64,000 nucleotides of DNA, from assembly GCF_014207955.1 (NCBI RefSeq), contig NZ_JACHLK010000001.1, positions 744,001 to 808,000 on the forward strand, in the 5' to 3' direction. Every line of letters begins with the position of its first letter. Position 1 is the stretch's first letter. Under the pieces are notes generated by a model. The model did no database searches. It was not told the origin of the DNA and saw only the letters and a list, made by a program, of their open reading frames with translations. Positions 63,254-64,000 of the stretch are shown here, one piece after another. This stretch comes from Acidovorax soli. GTDB taxonomy: Bacteria; Pseudomonadota; Gammaproteobacteria; Burkholderiales; Burkholderiaceae_C. Both the position numbers and the translations under genes were made by a program.

Positions 63254-64000
63254 CTAAGCTGCACCCATGCGCTGGAACAGCCCGCCGGGCAGGCGGGCCA
63301 CATTCCCTGAGAGTTCGAGTTCCAGCAGCTGGACCTGCAGGCTGGCTGCATCCATGCCGGTTCGGGCCAGCAGCGCATCCAGGCCCATGGGGTCGAACCC
63401 CAGGGCCTGCAGCAAGGGGCTGTCCTGCCGCGCATGCCCGCGGCCCAGGCCTTGCGCGCCACCTGTTGCGCCCGCTGCCTGGGCGGTGGTTGTGGTCCCG
63501 GGCAAGCGCAGCTCCTCCAGCACGTCCTGGGCAGACTCCACGAGCTTGGCACCCTGGCGGATCAGGGCATGGCACCCCCGGGACTGGGGCGAGTGGATGG
63601 AACCCGGGATGGCGAACACCTCGCGGCCCTGCTCGGCCGCCAGCCGCGCGGTGATCAGCGAGCCCGAGGCCAGGGCGGCCTCGACCACCAGCGTGCCCTG
63701 CGAAAGCCCCGAGATGATGCGGTTGCGTTTGGGAAAGTTGGGGGCCAGCGGTGGCGTGCCCAGCGGGTACTCGCTCACCAGCAGCCCCTGCCGGGCAATG
63801 CGGTGGGCCAGCGCCCGGTTGGCGGCCGGGTAGACCCGGTCCAGGCCGGTGCCCACCACCGCAATCGTCGCCGGGTGGTCTTCGTCCAGACCGGCGCTTT
63901 CCAAGGCGCCCTCGTGGGCCGCGGCGTCCACGCCCAGCGCCAGGCCCGAGACGATGGTGAGACCGGCCGCGTGCAGGGACTTGGCGAACTGCAGGGCGTG
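63254..64000 (-). CDS. dprA: DNA processing protein DprA (N-terminal part outside window)
   Basis: DprA protects incoming single-stranded DNA during natural transformation and loads RecA. The 248 residues visible run in frame to the right edge. The Rossmann-like domain has [50 protein letters not shown] and [21 protein letters not shown] Gly/Ala-rich linker leads to a C-terminal winged-helix domain ([20 protein letters not shown], then [20 protein letters not shown]). The stop is 42 bp from the convergent DUF1631 gene. The start lies beyond 64000. Confidence 0.95.
   Translation of the reverse strand, partial: HALQFAKSLHAAGLTIVSGLALGVDAAAHEGALESAGLDEDHPATIAVVGTGLDRVYPAANRALAHRIARQGLLVSEYPLGTPPLAPNFPKRNRIISGLSQGTLVVEAALASGSLITARLAAEQGREVFAIPGSIHSPQSRGCHALIRQGAKLVESAQDVLEELRLPGTTTTAQAAGATGGAQGLGRGHARQDSPLLQALGFDPMGLDALLARTGMDAASLQVQLLELELSGNVARLPGGLFQRMGAA

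Overview
The window is high-GC DNA (about 70% G+C in most genes) whose gene content (purB, glnE, yhdP, yajC-secD-secF, dprA, DUF3717/DUF1289, DUF1631, DUF2339/DUF3999, TRAP transporter) points to a betaproteobacterium of the Burkholderiales, most likely a Comamonadaceae (Acidovorax-like) chromosome. This placement is an inference from protein similarity and composition. No tRNA, rRNA, CRISPR array, insertion sequence or prophage was seen.

Layout. 1-1214: a visibly lower-GC edge with a truncated spermidine-synthase-like membrane protein divergent from a type IV pilin. 1228-5096: moaC, an M48 protease, and a leftward run of a small holin-like protein, an unknown protein and a TerC-family gene. 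The TerC gene is preceded by what reads as a yybP-ykoY (manganese) riboswitch at 5260-5409. 5634-10534: a lipoprotein gamma-glutamyltransferase, small DUF proteins, YaeQ and PurB. 10820-12371: a glutathione transferase and a TetR regulator, each followed by a copy of a two-hairpin intergenic repeat.

12569-18338: a probable shikimate/dehydroshikimate catabolic operon. It has a palindromic TetR-type operator, a three-gene TRAP transporter, a shikimate dehydrogenase with an NAD-type cofactor loop, an HPPD-like protein and a TIM-barrel dehydroshikimate dehydratase. The last two correspond to the two halves of QuiC1-type fusion enzymes but are separate genes in swapped order. 18340-25349 (minus): a tightly packed eight-gene lipid-modification operon (FAD amine-oxidase-like, DUF1365, CFA-synthase-like methylase, chalcone-isomerase-like, MFS, DUF3833, SDR, NTF2-like) of the kind tied to singlet-oxygen response and furan fatty acids in other proteobacteria. 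An exported glutathione peroxidase lies just upstream.

26419-34283 (minus): a degenerate HD-GYP-like protein, then a tetR-OMF-MFP-RND efflux operon with an operator palindrome. 34370-37168: glnE. 37243-44892: yhdP, a nitrilase-family amidase, a PAS histidine kinase and a FixJ-type regulator, all with overlapping stop/start codons. 44902-52696: a tiny membrane protein sharing a CATG start with divergent mltA, YciI, an EntS-like MFS, and the DUF3999/DUF2339 pair. 53017-57263: an Lrp-type regulator divergent from a fused indolepyruvate ferredoxin oxidoreductase, with a 19-bp inverted repeat between them. 57532-64000: yajC-secD-secF, a DUF1631 gene and the 3' portion of dprA.
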